Origin: JAWVFK01 sp033856175
GTDB taxonomy: Bacteria > Actinomycetota > Thermoleophilia > Solirubrobacterales > 70-9
Direction: 5' to 3'
DNA length: 64,000 nt
NCBI GenBank assembly: GCA_033856175.1
Contig: JAWVFK010000006.1
Span: 74,426 to 138,425, forward strand
Shown here one piece after another: positions 25,044 to 32,507 of the stretch. The notes under the pieces are model-generated. The model was not told the DNA's origin, ran no database searches, and was given only the letters and a program-made list of their open reading frames with translations. The position numbers were made by a program, and so were the translations under genes. Within the stretch, counting starts at the first letter, position 1. Each line of letters starts with the position of its first letter.

Positions 25044-25813
25044 GCGCCAGGCGGCTCGAGCCCGCGGTGATCGCCGGCGTGATGAGCCGCGAGGCCGCCA
25101 ACTTCCGCACCTACTGGAAGGGGACGACGTTCTCGAGCGTGCTCGAGCCGATCGTCTACCTGCTGGCGTTCGGGGTCGGCGTCGGCTCGACCCTGGTCAA
25201 GGGGGTCGGCAGCCTCAGCTACGTCCAGTTCGTCGGCACCGGCATGGTGGCGACCGCGGTGATCTTCTCCAGCGCCCTGCCGGCGATGTTCGGCACCTTC
25301 GTCAAGGAGCGCTTTCAGAACACCTACGACGCGATCCTCGCCGCGCCGGTCGACGTCGAGGAGCTCGTCACGGCCGAGATGCTCTGGATCGGCATCCGCG
25401 CCGGCTTCTACGGCTGCTTCCCGCTGCTCGTCGCGATGGGCTTTGGCCTTGACCCGTCGTTCGGGATGCTGCTGGTGCCGATATTCGCCTTCGTCACCGC
25501 GCTGGCCTTCGCCGCCTTCGGCATCGCCGTCGCGGCGAGCGTCCAGAAGATCGACCAGTTCAACTACGTGACGACGCTGTTCGTGACACCGCTGTTCCTC
25601 GTCGCCGGAACCTTCTTCCCGATCGACCGCCTGCCCCAGGGACTGCGAGTCGCCGCCAACTTCAACCCCCTCTACCAGCTGGTCGAGCTCGTCCGCGCCG
25701 CCGCCTTCGGCTTCGAGGCCACCGACCTGATTCGCTTCGCCGGCCTGCTGGCCTTCGCCATCGTCCTCTGGCGGATCGCGGTGCGGCGGATGACTTCGCG
25801 GCTGATCGACTAG
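25040..25813 (+). CDS. ABC-2 type permease (NodJ/DrrB-type)
   Basis: A 257-residue permease with six predicted membrane helices. It contains NFRTYWKGTTFSSVLEPIVY, GTFVKERFQNTYDAILAAPV and the C-terminal TTLFVTPLFLVAGTFFPIDR and NFNPLYQLVELVRA segments of ABC-2 exporters. The start is GTG, overlapping the ATPase stop. Together they form one exporter, the second such pair in the window; the first is at 13455-14983. Confidence 0.9.
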
Positions 25814-25819
25814 GACGGA

Positions 25820-26695
25820 CTAGGAGGCTCGGCGGCGGGCCGCGGCTTCTTCGAGCCGTTCGGCCAGGCGCTTCATCCCGCGCTCGCGGGCGGCCTTCGC
25901 CGCCGAGCGGTAGTCGGTCCGCTTGCTGCGCGGCCGGCCGACCTTCTCCACCCGCAGCGTGGCGATCTCCTTGAACCGCAGCAGCTCCTCGCGTGAGCCC
26001 AGCAGCGCCGTCCGCAGGCCGATGCGGCGCTCGCGGATCGCCGCCTCGAGCACTCCCTCCAGCGAGCCGTGGGCGCGCAGCAGCTCGGCGGCGGTCTTCT
26101 CGCCGACGCCCTTCGCTCCGGGGATCCCGTCGGACGGGTCGCCGCGCAGGGCGATGAAGTCGGGGACCAGCTCCGGGCCGATGCCGTAGCGCTTGCCGAC
26201 CTCGGCCGGGCCGATCTGCTCGGCGCCCTTGACGCCGGTGCGCAGGTAGAGCACCCGGACCCGCTCGGAGGCGCACTGGAACATGTCGCGGTCGCCGGTC
26301 AGCAGCAGCGCGGTGCCGCCAGCCGCCGCCTCGCGCTCGGCGAAGGAGCCGATGACGTCGTCGGCCTCGAGCCGCTCGTGGCCGGCGATCGTCCAGCCGA
26401 AGGCGCCGAAGAAGTCCGCCGCGGCGGCGAACTGCGGCGCCAGGTCGTCGGGCACCGGCGGCCGGTCGGCGTGGTAGGCGGGGTAGAGCTCGAGCCGGTA
26501 CTCGGCGGCGTCGGGCCCGAAGCAGAGCACGACCGCCCGCGGCTCGTGCAGCTCGACTTCGCGCAGGATCAGATTGGTCGCGCCGAGCAGCGCGTTGACC
26601 GGCCGCCCGTCCTGGTCGGTGATCGAGCTGGGCAGCGCGTAGAAGGCGCGAAAGAGGACCGAGGGCGCGTCGACGACGAGAAGGGGGCCCGCCAC
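25820..26695 (-). CDS. 5'-3' exonuclease (Pol I N-terminal / FEN-type)
   Basis: A 291-residue flap-endonuclease-like enzyme for removal of RNA primers or DNA flaps. It has VVDAPSVLFRAFYAL, the acidic cluster EADDVIGSF, TGDRDMFQ, and the helix-hairpin-helix region GDPSDGIPGAKGVGEKTAAEL. One position differs: the segment that normally reads FDxxxxxFR, with a metal-binding Asp, is FGPDAAEYR, and the next conserved Lys is His (YHADR). Many actinobacterial stand-alone homologues appear to share this form. The GTG start is six bases from a TAGGGT hexamer. Confidence 0.87.
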   Translation of the reverse strand: MAGPLLVVDAPSVLFRAFYALPSSITDQDGRPVNALLGATNLILREVELHEPRAVVLCFGPDAAEYRLELYPAYHADRPPVPDDLAPQFAAAADFFGAFGWTIAGHERLEADDVIGSFAEREAAAGGTALLLTGDRDMFQCASERVRVLYLRTGVKGAEQIGPAEVGKRYGIGPELVPDFIALRGDPSDGIPGAKGVGEKTAAELLRAHGSLEGVLEAAIRERRIGLRTALLGSREELLRFKEIATLRVEKVGRPRSKRTDYRSAAKAARERGMKRLAERLEEAAARRRAS

Positions 26696-26701
26696 GGGCT
26701 C

Positions 26702-26707
26702 ACCCTA
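26702..26707 (-). promoter_or_regulatory. -10 box of the exonuclease gene
   Basis: TAGGGT on the minus strand, six bases from the GTG at 26695; leaderless arrangement. Confidence 0.5.
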
Positions 26708-26759
26708 GCGGCGACGAGGCTCGTGCCGGCCTCGCGGCCTGGGAAGATGCCCGGCTTCG

Positions 26760-28229
26760 ATGCCCGCCACCGAGCGCAGCCGCTGGGTCGCCCTCTACGT
26801 GCTCTGCGCGGGGGTGCTGATGATCGTCCTCGACGCGACCGTCGTCAACGTCGCGCTGCCGTCGATCCAGGACGACCTCGGCTTCCAACAGTCGAGCCTC
26901 GCCTGGGTCGTCAACGCCTATCTGATCGCCTTCGGCGGCCTGCTGCTGCTCTCAGGGCGGCTCGGCGACCTCGTCGGCCGCAAGACCATCTTCATGGTCG
27001 GCCTCGGGATCTTCATCGTCGCCTCGGTGCTCTGCGGCCTGGCCCAGACCCAGGAGATGCTCGTGGCGGCGCGCTTCATCCAGGGGGTCGGCGGCGCGAT
27101 GACCTCGGCGGTGGTGCTCGGGATGATCGTGACGATGTTCCCCGAGCGGGGGGCGCAGGCGAAGGCGATCGGCGTCTACGGCTTCGTCGCCTCGTCCGGC
27201 GGCTCGATCGGGCTGCTGGCCGGCGGCGTGATCACCCAGTCGATCAACTGGCACTGGATCTTCTTCATCAACATCCCGATCGGCATCGTCACCGCTGTGC
27301 TGGCCGTCCGCCTGCTCGACCGCGACAAGGGCATCGGCCTGGGCGAGGGGGCCGACGTCCCCGGCGCCGTCCTGATCACCAGCTCGCTGATGCTGGGCGT
27401 CTACACGATCGTCAAGCCGGCGGCCGAGTACGGCTGGGGCGCCGGGCGGACGCTGGCTCTCGCCGCCGTCTCGCTGGCGCTGCTGGCGGCCTTCCTCGCC
27501 CGCGAGGCCACCGCCGGCAAGCCGCTGGTACCGCTGCGGATCTTCCGCTCGCGCAACGTCAGCGGCGCCAACCTGATCCAGGCCCTGACGGTGGCGGGGA
27601 TGTTCGGCATGTTCTTCATGGGAGCCCTCTACCTGCAGCGGGTGCTGGGCTACGACCCTCTCCAGATCGGCCTCGCCTTCCTGCCGGCGACGATCGTCAT
27701 GGGGGTGCTCTCGCTGCGCTATGCCGAGCGGCTGATCGTCCGCTTTCACGCCCTGCGGACGCTGCTGCCCGGCCTGGCGCTGATCGCCGCGGGCCTGGCG
27801 CTGTTCGCCCGGGCGCCGGTCGACGGCAGCTACATCCGCGACGTCCTGCCGGTGATGCTGATCCTTGGCTTCGGCATCGGCGTCTCCTTCCCGGCGCTGA
27901 TGACGCTGGCGATGTCGGGGGCGACGCCGGAGGACGCCGGCCTCGCCTCCGGGCTCGTCAACACGGCGGTCCAGGTCGGCGGGGCGCTGGGCCTGGCTGT
28001 TCTGGCGACGCTCTCGACCACCCGCAGCGCCCACCTCAGCGCCGGCGGCGCGGATAGCGCGTCGGCTCTGACCGGTGGCTACCACCTCGCCTTCCTCGTC
28101 GGCGCCGCGCTCGTCATCGCCGCGATCGTCGTCGCGCTGACCGTCCTCCAGCCGGAGCCCGTGGCCGCGGCGCCGGCGGCGGAGGGCGATCCGGTCGAGC
28201 GGCCGCCGGCGCGCTCCGAAGCGGCCTAG
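26760..28229 (+). CDS. MFS drug efflux transporter (DHA2, 14 TM)
   Basis: A 489-residue transporter. The DHA2 signatures are present: LDATVVNVALPSIQDDLG in helix 1, GRLGDLVGRKTIF in loop 2-3, ARFIQGVGGAMTSAVVLGMI (motif B region) and GVYGFVASSGGSIGLLAGG (motif C). Fourteen hydrophobic helices fit EmrB/QacA-type proton-driven pumps. It probably exports toxic hydrophobic compounds. No TetR or MarR regulator lies beside it. Downstream lies the sensor kinase gene, 42 bases away. Confidence 0.92.
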   Translation: MPATERSRWVALYVLCAGVLMIVLDATVVNVALPSIQDDLGFQQSSLAWVVNAYLIAFGGLLLLSGRLGDLVGRKTIFMVGLGIFIVASVLCGLAQTQEMLVAARFIQGVGGAMTSAVVLGMIVTMFPERGAQAKAIGVYGFVASSGGSIGLLAGGVITQSINWHWIFFINIPIGIVTAVLAVRLLDRDKGIGLGEGADVPGAVLITSSLMLGVYTIVKPAAEYGWGAGRTLALAAVSLALLAAFLAREATAGKPLVPLRIFRSRNVSGANLIQALTVAGMFGMFFMGALYLQRVLGYDPLQIGLAFLPATIVMGVLSLRYAERLIVRFHALRTLLPGLALIAAGLALFARAPVDGSYIRDVLPVMLILGFGIGVSFPALMTLAMSGATPEDAGLASGLVNTAVQVGGALGLAVLATLSTTRSAHLSAGGADSASALTGGYHLAFLVGAALVIAAIVVALTVLQPEPVAAAPAAEGDPVERPPARSEAA

Positions 28230-28271
28230 GCACCGATCCAAGCTCCGCCGCGCCTCGGCTCCGTTGGCCGC

Positions 28272-30455
28272 ATGGAGGGCTGCCGCTCGCTTAACGACCG
28301 ACCATCGGCTAAAGGGATCGCCAAAACAGCCGATGGGATTCTCGACCGCCTCTCTGACCGCGACGTGAGGCCGCAAATGCTGAGGTACGAGGAGCGCAGT
28401 TTGAAAATCGACCGCAGGGTGGGAGGGCGCCAGTCCAAGCTGGTGCTCAGCTTGGGAGCGGCCGCAGCCGTCGGCCTGCTGGCCCTGCTCGCCGTCGTGC
28501 TCGAGCACCAGCAGAGCAAGTCGCGCCATGACGTTGCGACGAGCTTCTCGGAGCGGACGAGGATCAGCGCCGCGCTGACCAACTCGGTCTTCGAGGCTTC
28601 GATCTCCAGCAGCCAGGCGCAGACGGCAAGGCGATTCGGCTCGGCCCACGTTCCCCTGGCAATGCTGGAGCGGGTCGCCAAGCAGGGCAAGCTCCAGTAC
28701 CTGGTGCTGATGGACGCGAAGGGCACGGTCCTCTCGTCAACTCCCGGCACCCCCGCCGCGGCTCTGGCCGAGTTGCGGCAGGGGCCCGCCCTCGTCCGCG
28801 GTGTGCTCGCCGGCCAGCCCTATGCGATCTCCGACGTGCTCCGGTCCCCCAGGGGCGGGCCGGCGACGCTGTGGTTCGCACAGACATTTCCCACCAAGCA
28901 CGGCCAGCGCGTGCTGGTCAGCGGCCTCGCGCCGGACCTCCTCTACGCGTTCCTCGGCGGCACGCTCAAGCAGGTGCCGAACGTCAAGGGCGGCGACGCC
29001 TATGTCCTCGATTCGCGCGGCGCCGTCATCGCCAGCCCCAATCCCAACCTGATACCGGGCCAGCCCGCCAATGAGGCGACGCTGTTGAAGGCGCTCGAGC
29101 GGACGCGTCAGGGCTCGTTCGAAGGCGGGCGCTACTTTGCCTCGAGCCCGGTGCCGAGGACTACCTGGCGCGTGGTCCTGACCGCACCGGAGGATCGCCT
29201 GTTCGCGTCCGTGAACGGCGCCAACCAGCTGATTCCCTGGCTGATCTTCATCGCCCTCGGCCTTGCCGTCAGCGGGGCGCTGCTGCTGCTCGGCCGGGTT
29301 CTTCGCAACGCCTCCGAGCTCGCCAGCATCCATCAGCGGGCAGAGTCGAAGTTCCGTCAGCTGCTGGAGCTGGCGCCCGACGCGATCATCGGCATCGGCG
29401 CCGACGGCCGGATCGAGCTGACCAACTCCCAGGCGCAAAAGCTCTTCGGCTACTCGCGCGAGGAGCTGGTGGGCGAGAGGATGGAGGTGCTCATCCCCGA
29501 GCGCTATCGCGACGTCCCCAGCGGTACGCGCTTCGGCTACCTGACGGATCCCAAGGCCGCGCCGATGGGCGCCGGGATCGAGCTCCACGCCCGCCGCAAG
29601 GACGGCAGCGAGTTCCCCTGCGAGATCTCGCTCTCCTCGATTCAGACCGATGACGGGGTCATCGACGTCGCCGCGATCAGGGACGTCACCCAGCGCAAGC
29701 GGGCCGAGGCCGAGGCCGAGGGCCTCAAGTCGGAGTTCTTCGCCCTCGTCTCGCATGAGCTGCGGACTCCGCTGACGTCGATCCTCGGCTACGTCGACGT
29801 GCTCTCCGAGCAGGATCGAGACCATCTCAGCGAGGCAGGGCAGGACTTCCTCTGCGTCATCAAGCGAAACTCGCTGCGCCTCGACCGGCTGGTCCAGGAC
29901 CTGCTGATGGTCACCCAGGTCGAGGCAGGGTCCTTCGCGATCGACGTCTCCGAGGTCGACGTCGCCGAGCTGGCGTCGAACCTCGAGGCCGAGATCGGCC
30001 CGACGGCGCTGTCGGCGGGGGTCTCGCTGTCCTTCAGCGTCGATCCGATGCCGCCCTTCCAGGGCGACCCCACGCGGCTCACACAGGTGCTCGACAACTT
30101 CATCTCCAACGCGATCAAGTTCACCCCGGAAGGCGGTCAGGTGGAGGTGGCGATCCGCGACGAGGAAGGCAGCTGCGTGATCGAGGTTGCCGACACCGGC
30201 GTCGGCATCGAGAAGGACGAGGTCGACCGGCTGTTCGATCGCTTCTATCGCTCGCGCTCGGCCGGCGAGAACCAGGTCCGCGGCGTCGGCCTCGGCCTGG
30301 CGATCGCCAAGGCGATCGTCGAGTCTCACGGCGGCACCGTCGAGGTCGAGAGCGAGCCCGGCCACGGCTCGACCTTCCGCGCCCGCCTGCCGATCAAGCC
30401 TGCCGTCGCGTCGCCTCCCATGCGACGTCGCGAAGTCGTCGCTGCAGGCCACTAA
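28272..30455 (+). CDS. Membrane PAS sensor histidine kinase
   Basis: A 727-residue kinase. Residues 57-77 and 320-343 are membrane helices that enclose an extracytoplasmic sensor of about 240 residues, similar in outline to dCACHE domains. A PAS domain follows (RQLLELAPDAIIGIGADGRI). Next is HisKA with SHELRTPLTSILGYV (phospho-His495), then the ATPase domain with NFISNAIKFTPEGG (N box), VADTGVGIEKDEV (G1) and GVGLGLAIAK (G2). A start at 28377 (36th codon) is equally possible. There is no response regulator gene nearby, so it is an orphan kinase. Confidence 0.9.
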   Translation: MEGCRSLNDRPSAKGIAKTADGILDRLSDRDVRPQMLRYEERSLKIDRRVGGRQSKLVLSLGAAAAVGLLALLAVVLEHQQSKSRHDVATSFSERTRISAALTNSVFEASISSSQAQTARRFGSAHVPLAMLERVAKQGKLQYLVLMDAKGTVLSSTPGTPAAALAELRQGPALVRGVLAGQPYAISDVLRSPRGGPATLWFAQTFPTKHGQRVLVSGLAPDLLYAFLGGTLKQVPNVKGGDAYVLDSRGAVIASPNPNLIPGQPANEATLLKALERTRQGSFEGGRYFASSPVPRTTWRVVLTAPEDRLFASVNGANQLIPWLIFIALGLAVSGALLLLGRVLRNASELASIHQRAESKFRQLLELAPDAIIGIGADGRIELTNSQAQKLFGYSREELVGERMEVLIPERYRDVPSGTRFGYLTDPKAAPMGAGIELHARRKDGSEFPCEISLSSIQTDDGVIDVAAIRDVTQRKRAEAEAEGLKSEFFALVSHELRTPLTSILGYVDVLSEQDRDHLSEAGQDFLCVIKRNSLRLDRLVQDLLMVTQVEAGSFAIDVSEVDVAELASNLEAEIGPTALSAGVSLSFSVDPMPPFQGDPTRLTQVLDNFISNAIKFTPEGGQVEVAIRDEEGSCVIEVADTGVGIEKDEVDRLFDRFYRSRSAGENQVRGVGLGLAIAKAIVESHGGTVEVESEPGHGSTFRARLPIKPAVASPPMRRREVVAAGH

Positions 30456-30486
30456 CGTCGCAATCGCAGCGGATCGTGGCGATCAC

Positions 30487-30503
30487 TTAGCTAAGTTAGC
30501 TAA
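30487..30503. promoter_or_regulatory. Tandem palindromic operator of the toxin-antitoxin operon
   Basis: TTAGCTAA (30487-30494) and a second TTAGCTAA (30496-30503), each a perfect palindrome, nine bases apart on centre. The second is part of the 10-bp palindrome GTTAGCTAAC. They lie 36 bases before the antitoxin start, the usual place for autoregulation by Phd-type antitoxins. Confidence 0.7.
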
Positions 30504-30538
30504 CCTAGTGAGGCGCTTTCGCAGCAAAGGGGGCGAAC

Positions 30539-30847
30539 GTGGCGAGCGAGAGACTTAACGACAAGGTGAACATGCACGAGGCCAAGTCGAGCCTCTCGAG
30601 GCTGGTCGACCGAGTCGAGGCCGGAGAGGAGATCCTCATAGCGCGCAACGGCGAACCGGTCGCCCGCCTCGTGCCGGTGGAGCGGCGCTTCCCCGCCGGC
30701 GGGTGCGGCCTCTGGGAGGGCAGGGTCACGATCCACGACGACTTCGATCACGCCGGCGACCAGATTTCCCGCAGCTTCTATGAGGGAGACCCGGACGATC
30801 CGCTGGCGGCGGATGCCGACCGCCCGGGGTCACGCAAGAACGCTTGA
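30539..30847 (+). CDS. Phd/YefM-type antitoxin
   Basis: A 102-residue antitoxin. The N-terminal DNA-binding half reads LNDKVNMHEAKSSLSRLVDR, then VEAGEEILIARNGEPVARLV, the standard Phd/YefM fold. The acidic C-terminal part (FYEGDPDDPLAADADRP) would bind and block the toxin. The GTG at 30539 follows an AAAGGGGG ribosome-binding site. Its stop overlaps the TTG of the PIN toxin. It should bind the tandem palindrome at 30487-30503 and repress its own operon. Confidence 0.88.
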   Translation: MASERLNDKVNMHEAKSSLSRLVDRVEAGEEILIARNGEPVARLVPVERRFPAGGCGLWEGRVTIHDDFDHAGDQISRSFYEGDPDDPLAADADRPGSRKNA

Positions 30848-31233
30848 GGCTGCTTCTGGACAGCCATGTGCTGCTGTGGTGGCTCGCAAGGCGATCCCGT
30901 CAGCTCGGCGCCCTCCTCAATGCGATCCGCGACCCGGAGAACGAGAAGCTGGTCAGCGCCGCCAGTATTTGGGAGATCGAGATCAAGCGAGTCAGCGGCC
31001 GGCTCGACGCGCCCGATGACATTGCCGATGCGCTCGCGGCAACCGGGTTCAACAACGTTCCGATCACGCCGCAGCACGCCATCGCCGCAGCACGCCTGCC
31101 GGCTCACCACAGCGATCCCTTTGACCGGATGCTCGTCGCCCAAGCTCAGGTCGAGGGCCTGATCGTGGCAACCGTTGATCCGCGAATCGCCGCATACGGC
31201 GTCGCTGTCATCGGTGCGGAGGGCCCGAGCTAG
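30844..31233 (+). CDS. vapC: PIN-domain toxin (VapC family)
   Basis: A 129-residue ribonuclease toxin. The PIN acidic residues are in LLLDSHVLLWWL (Asp6), SAASIWEIEIK (Glu), HSDPFDRMLVAQA (Asp) and ATVDPRI (Asp), which together hold Mg2+. VapC toxins cut tRNA or rRNA when free of antitoxin. The start is TTG, overlapping the antitoxin stop, so the toxin is translated at lower rate than the antitoxin. Complete, not decayed. Confidence 0.88.
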   Translation: MRLLLDSHVLLWWLARRSRQLGALLNAIRDPENEKLVSAASIWEIEIKRVSGRLDAPDDIADALAATGFNNVPITPQHAIAAARLPAHHSDPFDRMLVAQAQVEGLIVATVDPRIAAYGVAVIGAEGPS

Positions 31234-31304
31234 CAGACTCGCACTAGGGCGCTGAGGCTCAGCGTAACGGGAGTCACCCCGAATCCGCATGGGATTTGCT
31301 GCGG

Positions 31305-31310
31305 TAGGGT
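31305..31310 (+). promoter_or_regulatory. -10 box of the two-domain VOC gene
   Basis: TAGGGT, six bases before the ATG at 31317; leaderless arrangement. Confidence 0.5.
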
Positions 31311-31316
31311 TGCGCA

Positions 31317-32096
31317 ATGGGCGAACGCAGTGAGTACGTGGCGGGGACGTTCAGCTGGACCGACCTGGCGACGACCGATCAGGATGGCGCCAAGGCCTTC
31401 TACTCGCAGCTCTTCGGTTGGCAGGCCGAGGACATGCCGGTCGGCGACGGTGTCAACTACTCGGTGATGCGGCTCGACGGCCGCGATGTCGCGGCAATCG
31501 CTCCGCAGCCCGAGGCCCAGCGCGAGGCAGGGGTGCCGCCGCTCTGGAACTCATACGTCTCGGTCGAGAATGCCGACGCCAGCGCCGAGCGCGCCAAGGA
31601 GCTCGGCGCCAATGTGCACGTTCCCCCGTTCGACATCTTGGAGGCCGGCCGCATGGCGGTTATCCAGGATCCCCAGGGCGCCTTCTTCATGGTCTGGCAG
31701 GCGAATCAGCACATCGGTGCAGGCCTCGTCAACGTTCCCGGCGCGCTTGCCTGGAACGAGCTCACCTCCTCCGACCTCGAGGGCTCGAAGGCCTTCTACA
31801 GCGAGCTCTTCGGCTGGGAGATCTCCCCATTCGAGGGCAGCCCCGAGCCCTACCTGGCGATCAAGAACGGCGACGCCAACAACGGCGGCATCCGCGAGGC
31901 GACGCCGCCCGGAACGCCGCCTCACTGGCTCGTCTACTTCGGCGCCGACGACGTCGAGGCCTCGCTGGCCAAGGTCGAGGAGCTCGGCGGTACGAAGGTC
32001 GCCGGCCCGATCTCGATCGGCATGGGCAGCATCGGTGTCGCCCAGGACCCCCAAGGCGCGATGTTCGCGCTCTACGCCGGCGAGCTCGAACCCTAG
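31317..32096 (+). CDS. Two-domain VOC protein
   Basis: A 259-residue protein made of two VOC units. The first begins GTFSWTDLATTDQDGAKAFY, the second ALAWNELTSSDLEGSKAFY, each followed by SQLFGW or SELFGW and closing with DPQGAFFMVWQ and DPQGAMFALYAG. This architecture is common in actinobacterial proteins of the 'hydroxylase' CFP30B type, whose reaction is unknown. Thirty bases separate it from the STAS gene, so it may be co-transcribed with the partner-switch genes. Confidence 0.87.
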   Translation: MGERSEYVAGTFSWTDLATTDQDGAKAFYSQLFGWQAEDMPVGDGVNYSVMRLDGRDVAAIAPQPEAQREAGVPPLWNSYVSVENADASAERAKELGANVHVPPFDILEAGRMAVIQDPQGAFFMVWQANQHIGAGLVNVPGALAWNELTSSDLEGSKAFYSELFGWEISPFEGSPEPYLAIKNGDANNGGIREATPPGTPPHWLVYFGADDVEASLAKVEELGGTKVAGPISIGMGSIGVAQDPQGAMFALYAGELEP

Positions 32097-32126
32097 AAAG
32101 CCGGCTTCGGCTGTGGCGGGCTCGGC

Positions 32127-32507
32127 ATGACATCTGACCTGCTCGAGATCTCGATCGACCGTCGCCCTGCCGGCGGTGGCGAGGCGGCGCTGGTCCGGGT
32201 GACGGGCGAGGTCGATCTCTCGAACTCGGCTCAGCTGAGCGGCGTCCTGCGCTCGCCGGTCTGCGGCGAGTGTCAATCGGTGGTTCTCGACCTGGCCGAG
32301 GTTCCGTTCATGGATTCGAGCGGGCTACAGGCACTGCTGGTGGCGATCGGCGAGCTTGGCTCAAAGCTGGCGCTGGTCGTGACGCCGGGCTCCGCGGTTG
32401 GCAGGCTCTTCGAGCTGACCCAGGTATCGGGCCGGCTGGCCGACTATCCCAGCCAGGAAGAGGCTCTGGCGGCGCTGGGCGCAAATAGCCCCGACGCGGA
32501 CGGTTGA
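32127..32507 (+). CDS. STAS-domain anti-sigma-factor antagonist
   Basis: A 126-residue single STAS domain with the conserved phosphorylation site in VPFMDSSGLQALLVA (Ser64 or Ser65). Such proteins bind and release anti-sigma kinases, switching on an alternative sigma factor when unphosphorylated. Its stop overlaps the start of the SpoIIE phosphatase gene, which is the expected enzyme for its dephosphorylation. No anti-sigma kinase gene (RsbW type) is in the neighbourhood. Confidence 0.9.
   Translation: MTSDLLEISIDRRPAGGGEAALVRVTGEVDLSNSAQLSGVLRSPVCGECQSVVLDLAEVPFMDSSGLQALLVAIGELGSKLALVVTPGSAVGRLFELTQVSGRLADYPSQEEALAALGANSPDADG

Noticed and set aside
26069..28057. 662-codon plus-strand frame
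   Set aside because: Arg/Pro/Gly-rich shadow across the exonuclease and MFS genes; no domain and the wrong frame for the MFS protein.
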